Source: CAVYYW01 sp963772845 (GTDB lineage: Bacteria; Bacillota; Bacilli; Bacillales; Sporolactobacillaceae). Taken from it: a stretch of DNA of 64,000 bases. The position numbers and the translations under genes were made by a program. This document shows positions 9,054-16,382 of the stretch, one piece after another. The notes under the pieces are model-generated. The model saw only the letters and a program-made list of their open reading frames with translations. It had not been told where the DNA came from and did not search any database. The stretch is from positions 186,001 to 250,000 of the forward strand of contig CAVYYW010000014.1 of NCBI GenBank assembly GCA_963772845.1, written 5' to 3'. Every line of letters begins with the position of its first letter. The first letter of the stretch is position 1.

Positions 9054-10142
9054 TTGACTCAAAAAAGTATAGAACAGCTGAGAGAGGATATTAATAGGAT
9101 TGATGATCAGCTTTTAGGGATGATCAATCAACGAGCAGAGATTGTTAAGGAAATTGGGGAAATTAAAAAGAAACACGGCATGCAGAGATTTGACCCTGTC
9201 AGGGAAAGATCTATGCTTGATCGGGTAGCAGCCCAAAATAAGGGGCCGTTTGAAACATCAACAATAAAGCACATATTTAAAGAGATTTTTAAAGCGGGTC
9301 TGGAACTAATGGAGGAGAATAACAATAAAAATCTTCTCGTATCCAGACGCAATAAAATTGAGGATACATTGGTGCCTGTAAACGGGACAATCATTGGCAA
9401 CGGGCATCCGAGTCTTATAGCAGGGCCATGTGCCGTGGAAAGTTATGAACAGACGGCAGCTGTTGCTCGGCATGTGAAATCACACGGGGTTCAGCTGTTA
9501 AGAGGCGGGGCCTTTAAACCAAGAACATCACCGTATGACTTTCAGGGGCTGGGAATTGAAGGACTAAAAATTCTAAGGCAGGTAGCAGATGAGTATAAAT
9601 TATCCGTTATAAGTGAAATTGTTGCACCTGAAGATATTGAAATGGCAGAGAATTATGTTGATGTCATCCAGATTGGTGCACGGAACATGGCAAACTTTGC
9701 CCTTTTAAAAGAAGCAGGGAAGTCCAAAAAGCCAATTCTTCTTAAAAGAGGACTTGCTGCTACAATAGAAGAATTTATTCATGCCGCAGAGTATATTATG
9801 TCTTCCGGTAACGATCAGATTATCTTATGTGAGCGGGGTATTCGTACTTACGAAAAAGCGACACGTAATACACTAGATATTACTGCTGTACCGTTGCTTA
9901 AGCAGGAAACACACTTGCCTGTTATGGTCGATGTCACACACTCCACTGGTCGAAGAGACCTGCTGCTGCCTGCAGCAAAAGCCGCACTCGCCATTGGGGC
10001 AGATGGTATTATGGCTGAAGTGCACCCGGATCCAACTGTGGCATTGTCGGACTCGAATCAACAGATGGATTTCGAGCAGTTTGATACCTTTGTTACGGAA
10101 TTAAAAAAGAACGGCTTGAGTTCCCCGATTCTTTCGACTTAA
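9054..10142 (+). CDS. aroA: bifunctional chorismate mutase (AroQ) / DAHP synthase
   Basis: 362 residues. It catalyses the first step of aromatic amino acid synthesis (PEP + erythrose-4-phosphate to DAHP) and carries an N-terminal chorismate mutase domain that provides feedback sensing of chorismate/prephenate. Residues about 3-90 form the all-helical AroQ domain (RIDDQLLGMINQRAEIVKEI, then FDPVRE). Residues about 110-355 form the class I-beta DAHP synthase barrel (AGPCAVES, RGGAFKPRTSPYDFQG, GARNMANF, CERGIRTYEKATRNTLDI, VDVTHSTGRRDL). The start is a TTG at 9054, seven bases after GGAGGGG; an in-frame GTG at 9039 overlaps that site and is rejected. B. subtilis calls this gene aroA (also aroG). 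Confidence 0.96.
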   Translation: MTQKSIEQLREDINRIDDQLLGMINQRAEIVKEIGEIKKKHGMQRFDPVRERSMLDRVAAQNKGPFETSTIKHIFKEIFKAGLELMEENNNKNLLVSRRNKIEDTLVPVNGTIIGNGHPSLIAGPCAVESYEQTAAVARHVKSHGVQLLRGGAFKPRTSPYDFQGLGIEGLKILRQVADEYKLSVISEIVAPEDIEMAENYVDVIQIGARNMANFALLKEAGKSKKPILLKRGLAATIEEFIHAAEYIMSSGNDQIILCERGIRTYEKATRNTLDITAVPLLKQETHLPVMVDVTHSTGRRDLLLPAAKAALAIGADGIMAEVHPDPTVALSDSNQQMDFEQFDTFVTELKKNGLSSPILST

Positions 10143-10168
10143 ACAGATCTGAAAAGATCTGTTTTTTT
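10142..10168 (+). terminator. terminator after aroA
   Basis: AACAGATCT, loop GAAA, AGATCTGTT, then a T run; perfect 9-bp stem starting inside the stop codon. Confidence 0.85.
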
Positions 10169-10322
10169 CTTCCGTATCCTCTTCTAGGACAAGCGTCACA
10201 AGCTCTGCTGTGATATGATATAAGTTAGAGGATTCATTGCGTATGAATGCAATCAGCGTCATCATAAATGCTGAAAATGGTCATAATAAAAATATACCGG
10301 GATAAGGGAGGGAATGATTAGG

Positions 10323-11330
10323 ATGAGTGCTACGATTTATGATGTCGCCAGAGAAGCGAGCGTCTCTATGGCTACCGTATCACGGGTTGTGAACGGTAAT
10401 CCTAATGTCAAACCAACAACAAGAAAAAAAGTACTTGATGCCATTGAGCGTCTTGGATACAGACCGAATGCGGTGGCGCGTGGTCTTGCCAGCAAGAAAA
10501 CAACTACGGTAGGTGTCATTATCCCTGATATTTCAAGTGTGTTTTTCTCAGAACTGGCGAGAGGAATTGAAGATATCGCGACGATGTACAATTATAACAT
10601 CATATTATGTAATTCCGATCAGAACAAAAACAAAGAAATTCATCTCATACATACGCTACTTGGTAAACAAGTAGACGGGATTGTTTTTATGGGAGGCAAA
10701 ATAGACGAGGATCATACAGAAGAGTTTAAAAAGTCTCCTGTACCGGTGGTCCTGGCGGCAACGCTTGATGAACAACAGAAAACCCCTTCAGTTAACATTG
10801 ATTATGAAGCCGCTGTAAAGGAAGCAATCACTGGTTTTATTAAAGAAGGTCATGAAAGAGTCGGGTTTATATCAGGGCCAATGGAGGATCCGATTAACCG
10901 GAATTATAAGGTGAAAGGCTATCAGAAAGCGTTGGAAAATCACGGTTTACCTCAAGATGAAGCACTGACTGCGATTGGGGATTATACGTATGAATCCGGA
11001 AAAGAAGCGACCGCTCAATTTTTAAAGCTCGATCAGCCGCCAACGGCAATATTTGCTTGTTCAGATGAAATGTCCATTGGCGTCATTCATGAAATCCAGG
11101 ATAGAGGAATGAAAGTGCCTGACCAGATTGAGGTCATGAGCAATGACAATACCAGACTGGTTCAAATGGTTCGCCCGACTCTTTCAACGATTGTTCAGCC
11201 GATGTATGACATAGGGGCTGTCGCAATGAGGCTCCTGACAAAATATATGAACGATGAAGAAGTTGAAGACCCAACAGTGGTTCTTCCGCATCGTATTGAA
11301 TATCGGCAATCGACAAAAAGCTCCCATTAA
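10323..11330 (+). CDS. ccpA: catabolite control protein A, LacI-family regulator
   Basis: 335 residues. CcpA, with HPr-Ser-P as corepressor, binds cre sites and controls carbon catabolite repression and activation of overflow metabolism. N-terminal LacI helix-turn-helix (IYDVAREASVSMATVSRVVN) and hinge helix (PNAVARGLASKKTTTVGVII), then the periplasmic-binding-protein-like core. Near-identical in the DNA-binding region to B. subtilis CcpA as I remember it. Start ATG at 10323, with GGGAGGG at proper distance; the ATG at 10314 overlaps that site. Directly relevant neighbours carry cre-like sites (acsA and acuA). Confidence 0.97.
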   Translation: MSATIYDVAREASVSMATVSRVVNGNPNVKPTTRKKVLDAIERLGYRPNAVARGLASKKTTTVGVIIPDISSVFFSELARGIEDIATMYNYNIILCNSDQNKNKEIHLIHTLLGKQVDGIVFMGGKIDEDHTEEFKKSPVPVVLAATLDEQQKTPSVNIDYEAAVKEAITGFIKEGHERVGFISGPMEDPINRNYKVKGYQKALENHGLPQDEALTAIGDYTYESGKEATAQFLKLDQPPTAIFACSDEMSIGVIHEIQDRGMKVPDQIEVMSNDNTRLVQMVRPTLSTIVQPMYDIGAVAMRLLTKYMNDEEVEDPTVVLPHRIEYRQSTKSSH

Positions 11331-11345
11331 TAGGAGCTTTTTGTT
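11315..11345 (+). terminator. terminator after ccpA
   Basis: AAAAAGCTCC and GGAGCTTTTT stem starting in the last ccpA codons. It may also serve the convergent acuCA transcript. Confidence 0.8.
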
Positions 11346-11391
11346 TTGTATAAAAAAACTGCATATGAACGCCTCTAATCCAATGAGAGAG

Positions 11392-12546
11392 TCACAATAC
11401 CTTATAAATGGGCTGAAGCATGCGCCTGAGTGATCTCAGATTTTTACTGGTGATTTCGCTTCTCCTTGGGATCGGAGGATATAAATCAACAGGATCCAGC
11501 CATTCAGCTGGAAATGAGTCTGTACAGGCCTCTTTCCACCGTTCATAATAAACAGGTGGCAGCATCGTTTCCTGGCTGGTTTGATCAGACATTTCCATCC
11601 ACAGCATTGCCCAGGCTCTTGGCACGACCCGATAGATGTCATAACCCCCTCCGCCTACTGCAATCCATTTTCCGTCCGCATGCTGATGAGCAAGCTTATG
11701 AATAATCTGGGGCATCTTTTGATAGCTTTTCATTGACAGGCAGAGATGTGTTAATGGATCAAAAACATGTGCATCAGCGCCGTGCTGCGATACGATAATA
11801 TCCGGTTTAAAAAAAGCCGCGACCTCATTAACTGATTTCTCAAATACTTCCAGCCATGAATCATCTTCCGTGAAAGCATCAACAGGAAGATTGTACGTAT
11901 AGCCATAACCTCTCCCGGCTCCGCGTTCATCAACCTCACCGGTCCCGGGGAACAGATAACGTCCGGTTTCATGAATTGAGTAAGTGCAGACATCCGGATC
12001 ATCATAAAATGTCCATTGCACCCCGTCACCATGATGAGCATCGGTATCAATATATAGCACTCGCTGATTATATTGCTCTTTTAATTGTTTAATGGCAATT
12101 GCCGCATCATTATAAATACAAAAGCCTGATCCTCTGCTGCTGAGACCATGATGAAGGCCGCCGCTTAAATTTAGGGCATGTTCCATCCCTTGATTCATAA
12201 CCAGGTCAACACAAGTAAGCGTTGCACCCGCAACGGTAGCAGCCGCTTCATGCATCGCTTTAAAAATAGGAGTATCCTCTGTGCCGAGACCGTAGGCACT
12301 TGCTTTTTTTAGATCTGGATTTGCCTTGCTCAGATTTTTGACAATATTAATATAGCCTGGATCATGAACAAGCCTCAATTCCTGTTCAGTTGCTTCTCGA
12401 GGTTTATAAATCATTGACGGATCAAGAACCCCGCAGCACTTTAACAAGTCAAGAGAAAGCTCCAATCGTTTTGGATTAAAAGGGTGAGATTCATTAAATT
12501 TATAAGTAAGCAAATCATCTGAATAAACGAATGCGCTTTTTTTCAT
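11392..12546 (-). CDS. acuC: AcuC, histone-deacetylase-family protein lysine deacetylase
   Basis: 384 residues, class I/II histone deacetylase fold. AcuC removes the acetyl group from acetyl-CoA synthetase and so reactivates AcsA. Zn/active-site motifs are visible: GGLHHG (His-His pair), YIDTDAHHGDGVQ (Asp and His ligands), SIHETGRYLFPGTG, SQHGADAH, and GGGGY near the C-terminus. Start ATG behind AAAGGAAG. It lies 30 bases downstream of acuA in the same direction. In B. subtilis acuB (CBS-ACT) lies between them and is missing here. Repression by CcpA through the upstream cre is likely. Confidence 0.95.
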   Translation of the reverse strand: MKKSAFVYSDDLLTYKFNESHPFNPKRLELSLDLLKCCGVLDPSMIYKPREATEQELRLVHDPGYINIVKNLSKANPDLKKASAYGLGTEDTPIFKAMHEAAATVAGATLTCVDLVMNQGMEHALNLSGGLHHGLSSRGSGFCIYNDAAIAIKQLKEQYNQRVLYIDTDAHHGDGVQWTFYDDPDVCTYSIHETGRYLFPGTGEVDERGAGRGYGYTYNLPVDAFTEDDSWLEVFEKSVNEVAAFFKPDIIVSQHGADAHVFDPLTHLCLSMKSYQKMPQIIHKLAHQHADGKWIAVGGGGYDIYRVVPRAWAMLWMEMSDQTSQETMLPPVYYERWKEACTDSFPAEWLDPVDLYPPIPRRSEITSKNLRSLRRMLQPIYKVL

Positions 12547-12576
12547 AGCTAACTTCCTTTGTGAAAATGTAAAAGA

Positions 12577-13209
12577 TTAATACATATATTTATTTTTAAA
12601 TCTTAATTGGTCAAAGGTTTCAATGGCATGGGTTGGGACATTGGTGCCGATTCTGACCATGAGGCAATTGGCAGGGTGTGAAGAAATTTCAGGGTCATCT
12701 GTTGCCATAACCTCAAGACCGCCTGACCTCATCACCTTCTCCATAACTTTTCTATAATCCCATACAGTCAATCCGGTTCCTTTAAGATCCCAATGCCAAT
12801 AATATTCGGTTGTGATAATAATATAGTCGTCAACTGCTTTATCCATTATAGAAACCTGCAGCAGGCTTTTGCCTACTTTATAATGGCGGAATTCGGGAAT
12901 GATTTCGATCGCTCCGAGCTCAATTAAGTATGGGTTTTCCCCTTCAGACCATCTTTCGAGAGGATCCGGATATAAAAAGGTGACATAGCCAACAATTGTT
13001 TCGTGATCCCGTGCGATAATAATGCGCCCCTCAGGCAATTTAGCAATTTCCACAATAGCTTTCTGCTGTTGGTCTGCTGGACGGAATGCGGTCAGTTCTT
13101 CATGGAATCGGTAGCTGGCAAGACGCTTCGCAGATACCGGACCCTCAACCACTATTTTCCCTTTAGGCGTTTTTAATTCCGTTGCATTATATAATTTCTT
13201 ATGCTGCAA
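12577..13209 (-). CDS. acuA: AcuA, GNAT-family protein acetyltransferase acting on AcsA
   Basis: 210 residues from a TTG at 13209, exactly the length of B. subtilis AcuA. A GTG at 13221 is in frame but is part of the AGGTGG ribosome-binding site. The central GNAT fold has the acetyl-CoA-binding stretch IPEFRHYKVGKSLLQ. AcuA acetylates a lysine of acetyl-CoA synthetase and inactivates it; AcuC reverses this. The promoter runs leftward from the shared acsA intergenic region (TATAAT at 13246-13241, minus strand), with a cre-like palindrome just upstream of its -10. Confidence 0.94.
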   Translation of the reverse strand: MQHKKLYNATELKTPKGKIVVEGPVSAKRLASYRFHEELTAFRPADQQQKAIVEIAKLPEGRIIIARDHETIVGYVTFLYPDPLERWSEGENPYLIELGAIEIIPEFRHYKVGKSLLQVSIMDKAVDDYIIITTEYYWHWDLKGTGLTVWDYRKVMEKVMRSGGLEVMATDDPEISSHPANCLMVRIGTNVPTHAIETFDQLRFKNKYMY

Positions 13210-13240
13210 ATAAGTCACCACCTGATTTTCAGTCTCTTAT

Positions 13241-13269
13241 ATTATAACCGTCAAATGTAAGGGGTTACA
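13241..13269 (-). promoter_or_regulatory. acuA promoter -10 with overlapping cre-like operator
   Basis: The minus strand reads TATAAT at 13246-13241. Immediately upstream lies the palindrome TGTAAGGGGTTACA (13256-13269), which matches the cre consensus TGWAANCGNTNWCA except for the central C. It falls between the -35 and -10 positions, where CcpA would block polymerase. Confidence 0.55.
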
Positions 13270-13305
13270 ACGATAATTACCTATTAATTAAATAAATTTT
13301 AATTT

Positions 13306-13334
13306 TTGAGAAATAACTGACATTATATTATAAT
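13306..13334 (+). promoter_or_regulatory. sigma-A promoter of acsA
   Basis: TTGAGA at 13306-13311, a 17-base spacer and a perfect TATAAT at 13329-13334. Predicted start near 13341, about 30 bases before the ATG. Confidence 0.75.
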
Positions 13335-13340
13335 GAGATT

Positions 13341-13354
13341 TGTAATCGCATTCA
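13341..13354 (+). promoter_or_regulatory. cre-like CcpA operator at the acsA transcription start
   Basis: TGTAATCGCATTCA matches TGWAANCGNTNWCA at 13 of 14 positions and overlaps the predicted +1 of acsA. CcpA repression of acsA is established in B. subtilis. Confidence 0.65.
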
Positions 13355-13371
13355 AGTAAGGAGGAATAATA

Positions 13372-15090
13372 ATGAGCAACGACATTTTACCTGCAAGCTC
13401 AGGGAATCATCATTTAGAAGATTATGAGCAGACTCGCAAAGACTTTCAGTGGGAAAATACTGAACAAGCCTTTACTTGGAGCAAGACAGGAAAAGTAAAT
13501 TTAGCCTATGAGGCGATCGACCGCCATGCAGAAGGCGATCGAAAAAATAAAGTGGCATTATATTTTTCGGATGCCAAACGGGAAGAAAAATACACCTTCA
13601 GTGAAATGAAGAAGCTGACCAATAAAGCCGCCAATGTATTAAAGCGTGCGGCTGATGTAGAAAAAGGCGACCGGGTATTCATATTCATGCCGAGATCACC
13701 AGAACTGTATACAGCACTACTTGGCGCAGTGAAGCTTGGAGCTATTGTTGGTCCTTTGTTTGAAGCTTTCATGGAACACGCCGTTCGTGATCGGCTTGAG
13801 GACAGCGAGGCAAAAGTATTGATTACGACGCCGGAGTTAGTCGAACGTGTGCCTTATCAAGATCTTCCGCATTTGAAGTCTATTATTTTAGTAGGAGACG
13901 ACGTTAAAGAAGAAGGGCAGTTTATTGATTATAAAAAGTGGATGAAGGACGCAAGTCATCATTTCGATATAGAGTGGGTCGACCGTGAAGATGGCTTGAT
14001 TCTGCATTATACGTCCGGTTCCACTGGAAAGCCTAAAGGTGTCCTGCATGTTCATAATGCAATGATTCAGCATTATCAGTCAGGAAAATGGGTGCTTGAT
14101 CTAAAAGAGGATGACGTATATTGGTGCACCGCTGATCCAGGATGGGTGACGGGAACATCATACGGCATTTTTGCTCCATGGCTGAATGGTGCGTCGAATG
14201 TGATCAGGGGCGGACGGTTCAGTCCCGATGATTGGTATGCCACCATTGAGAAATACGGGGTGACCATCTGGTACAGTGCTCCAACGGCTTTCAGAATGTT
14301 AATGGGAGCAGGGGAAGAACTCGTAGAAAAATATGATCTCTCCAGTTTAAGACATATTCTGAGTGTCGGTGAGCCTTTAAATCCAGAAGTGGTCAAATGG
14401 GGTTATAAAGTCTTCCAGAAAAGAATTCATGATAACTGGTGGATGACGGAGACGGGTGCCCAGCTTATTTCCAATTACCCGTCAATGCCTTTAAAACCAG
14501 GATCCATGGGTAAGCCACTTCCCGGTATTACCGCTGCAATCATTGATGACCAAGGTAATGAGGTAAAACCAAATACAATGGGTAATCTGGCCATTAAAAA
14601 AGGCTGGCCATCAATGATGCGGAAAATATGGAATAATCAGGAAAAGTATGAAACGTATTTTACAAAAAAAGACTGGTACGTTTCAGGGGATTCGGCTTAC
14701 ATGGATGAAGACGGATACTTTTGGTTTCAAGGAAGAGTGGATGATGTTATTATGACGAGCGGCGAGCGTGTCGGACCGTTTGAGGTCGAGAGCAAGCTTG
14801 TTGAGCATCCTGCGGTAGCTGAAGCGGGTGTCATCGGTATTCCAGACCCTGTGCGGGGTGAAATTATTAAAGCTTTTATTTCGCTTCGTCAGGGTTATGA
14901 CGAGACGGATGAGTTAAAAGAAGAGATTCGCAACTATGTGAAGAAAAATCTGGCTGCTCATGCCGCACCACGTCAAATTGATTTCAAGGACAAACTTCCA
15001 AAAACACGCAGCGGTAAAATCATGAGGCGGGTATTGAAAGCCTGGGAGCTTGACTTGCCGGCAGGTGACCTGTCAACAATGGAAGATTAA
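13372..15090 (+). CDS. acsA: acetyl-CoA synthetase
   Basis: 572 residues, the same length as B. subtilis AcsA. It activates acetate to acetyl-CoA through acetyl-AMP. Adenylate-forming motifs in order: the P-loop YTSGSTGKPKGVLHVH, the WWMTETG A5 motif, YVSGDSAYMDEDGYFWFQGR (A7/A8 hinge), and the A10 motif PKTRSGKIMRR with the catalytic lysine at residue 549. That lysine is the residue acetylated by AcuA in B. subtilis, so the AcuA/AcuC switch should operate on this protein. Start ATG behind AAGGAGG. Divergent from acuA; both promoters carry cre-like sites. Confidence 0.97.
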   Translation: MSNDILPASSGNHHLEDYEQTRKDFQWENTEQAFTWSKTGKVNLAYEAIDRHAEGDRKNKVALYFSDAKREEKYTFSEMKKLTNKAANVLKRAADVEKGDRVFIFMPRSPELYTALLGAVKLGAIVGPLFEAFMEHAVRDRLEDSEAKVLITTPELVERVPYQDLPHLKSIILVGDDVKEEGQFIDYKKWMKDASHHFDIEWVDREDGLILHYTSGSTGKPKGVLHVHNAMIQHYQSGKWVLDLKEDDVYWCTADPGWVTGTSYGIFAPWLNGASNVIRGGRFSPDDWYATIEKYGVTIWYSAPTAFRMLMGAGEELVEKYDLSSLRHILSVGEPLNPEVVKWGYKVFQKRIHDNWWMTETGAQLISNYPSMPLKPGSMGKPLPGITAAIIDDQGNEVKPNTMGNLAIKKGWPSMMRKIWNNQEKYETYFTKKDWYVSGDSAYMDEDGYFWFQGRVDDVIMTSGERVGPFEVESKLVEHPAVAEAGVIGIPDPVRGEIIKAFISLRQGYDETDELKEEIRNYVKKNLAAHAAPRQIDFKDKLPKTRSGKIMRRVLKAWELDLPAGDLSTMED

Positions 15091-15122
15091 TAGATAAGAA
15101 AGCTCTTTCGGTAGGAAGGGCG

Positions 15123-15157
15123 CAGGCTGTCGGATTTCTCGGCAGCCTGTTTTTTTG
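15123..15157 (+). terminator. terminator after acsA
   Basis: CAGGCTGTCG and CGGCAGCCTG (one G-U pair) followed by seven T's. Repeat mosaic R1 begins immediately after it. Confidence 0.85.
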
Positions 15158-15255
15158 GCCACAGGATGAGACGTGCTAAGCTAATTTTTCTTAAGAACAC
15201 TGTGCTAATGAGGCGACTGAAAAAGTCTTTCGATGTAGTCATGGCTGTTGATTTT

Positions 15256-15350
15256 GCTCTAGGTTGCTCGCTTTCCGCGGGCACGGCCTCAGCTAACTTT
15301 GATGTGGTTTCTTTGTGCACCAAAGTGGATCTTCGGACGCGTGCTAGTTC
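15256..15350 (+). repeat. module M1, copy in R1 (forward)
   Basis: Core CGCTTTCCGCGGGCACGGCC, then CAGCTAACTTTG, a hairpin (15296-15304 with 15318-15326, 13-base loop) and GTGGATCTTCGGACGCGTGC. In the stem the usual central C-G pair is T-A (compensated), and one neighbouring pair is lost (A opposite C). Confidence 0.8.
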
Positions 15351-15995
15351 CCGTCGGAGTCTCGCACCTTTCGCTTCAATCAACGTATTTGTTGCCTGAT
15401 GTAGCCATTTAAGCAGAATAACGGGCCACTGAAATTCTCTTTTGGCCGCTCCGAACTTTCCTGCTTATTATTGCGCTCGTGTGGTCTCGTTCGTATCAGA
15501 TAGGACTATAAAGAAAGTCCCTAGATAATTCGTTAGCTGATTTTCGCTCTAGGCTGCTAGCGATCACCATTTCGACTGCATTATAAGAAATTCGAACTAA
15601 AGTATGGCACAGCATCAGCTATTTTTAGCGTGGTTTCTTTATGAGCTAAAGTGGATTTTCACGAGAACAGCGAAGAATCTGTTTCCGAATCGGTTTTGAA
15701 CGTGCTTCAAGATGGGGTGGCAACTGATCTCGGTGGAGCTGCATTGTCTAGCTTCTCAAGAGTTTGACTCCACTTTTTGGTAATTTCCTGCAATTTTTTG
15801 TAGGTTGCTTCGCAGTTTCATTGTACATCTGCGCATGGAAGATACTAATTATTTATGCTCTGCGAGGCGAGTGAAGTGTCCGCAAAAAATCTAACTCATT
15901 TTCAGTTAAAGGAAAGATGACTTAAGACGGCTTAACGTCACAGGTTGACTGATTGGAGTGAAGAGCACGAGTCCTCGAAAATACAAATGCTCATT

Positions 15996-16178
15996 GAAAG
16001 CCAGAAATACCTGAGACTCCTCGGAACTGCGCATGCATAAATGAAAGCTAGAAATACCTGAGACTCCTCGGAACTGCGCATGCATAAATGAAAGCTAGAA
16101 ATACCTGTGACTCCTCGAAAACGCGCACACTCTTAGCTAAAAGCTAGAAATACCCGAGACTCCTGCGGAAACAGCACG
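15996..16178 (-). repeat. 47-bp tandem array in R1
   Basis: Four units beginning GAAAGC(T/C)AGAAATACC at 15996, 16043, 16090 and about 16139 (spacing 47, 47, 49). Units two and three are nearly identical up to their ends (GCGCATGCATAAAT). On the minus strand the unit reads GAGTCTCAGGTATTTCTAGC, the same module that follows M1 in R3. The units abut with no unique spacers, so this is not CRISPR. Confidence 0.85.
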
Positions 16179-16255
16179 CGTCCGAAGATCCACTTTGGCG
16201 CACAAAGAAATCACGCCAAAGTTAGCTGAGGCCGTGCCCGCGGAAAGCGAGGGTA
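16150..16255 (-). repeat. module M1, copy in R1 (reverse)
   Basis: Reverse complement of M1. Its hairpin is intact: ACTTTGGCG (16192-16200) pairs perfectly with CGCCAAAGT (16214-16222) across a 13-base loop. Confidence 0.8.
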
Positions 16256-16341
16256 TTTCCGCTTTCAATTCCGGCCCGGGAAAGCGACCTGAGACGATAT
16301 CATTATAAGTAGTCTTGAAAAGTTCGGGCTTCTATAAAATT

Positions 16342-16369
16342 AAAAGCCCTTCCGAAGGGAAGGGCTTTT
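16342..16369 (-). terminator. terminator of the class A penicillin-binding-protein gene
   Basis: Perfect 12-bp stem AAAAGCCCTTCC / GGAAGGGCTTTT with a GAAG loop, T-rich on the minus strand beyond it; 13 bases after the stop codon. Confidence 0.85.
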
Positions 16370-16382
16370 TGCTTAGCTCACA

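Larger units (their letters stand above)
15158..16340. repeat. repeat mosaic R1: about 1.2 kb gene-free block of inverted and tandem modules
   Basis: No gene is recognisable. The block lies between the acsA terminator and the terminator of the convergent penicillin-binding-protein gene. It holds module M1 forward (15256-15350), a decayed M1 forward (about 15547-15655), a module shared with R2 in opposite orientation (15889-15970), a 47-bp tandem array (15996-16178) and M1 in reverse (16150-16255). The outer M1 copies therefore form long inverted repeats around about 800 bp. Stretches 15400-15540 and 15670-15880 match nothing I can identify. Short ORFs here fall in the repeated modules and are not supported as genes. 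Confidence 0.8.

Noticed and set aside
15087..15383. Minus-strand ORF in R1 with LAEAVPAESEQPRA-type sequence; similar ORFs at 24179-24439 and 46080-46364
   Set aside because: The shared peptide is simply the translation of repeat module M1. There are no ribosome-binding sites, and the frame is not preserved between degenerate copies.
15996..16178. Possible CRISPR array
   Set aside because: Units are contiguous and degenerate with no unique spacers; no cas genes in the window.
15158..16340. R1 as a complete insertion sequence or transposon
   Set aside because: Inverted M1 copies are present, but there is no transposase ORF, no clear target-site duplication, and internal copies are of mixed age.
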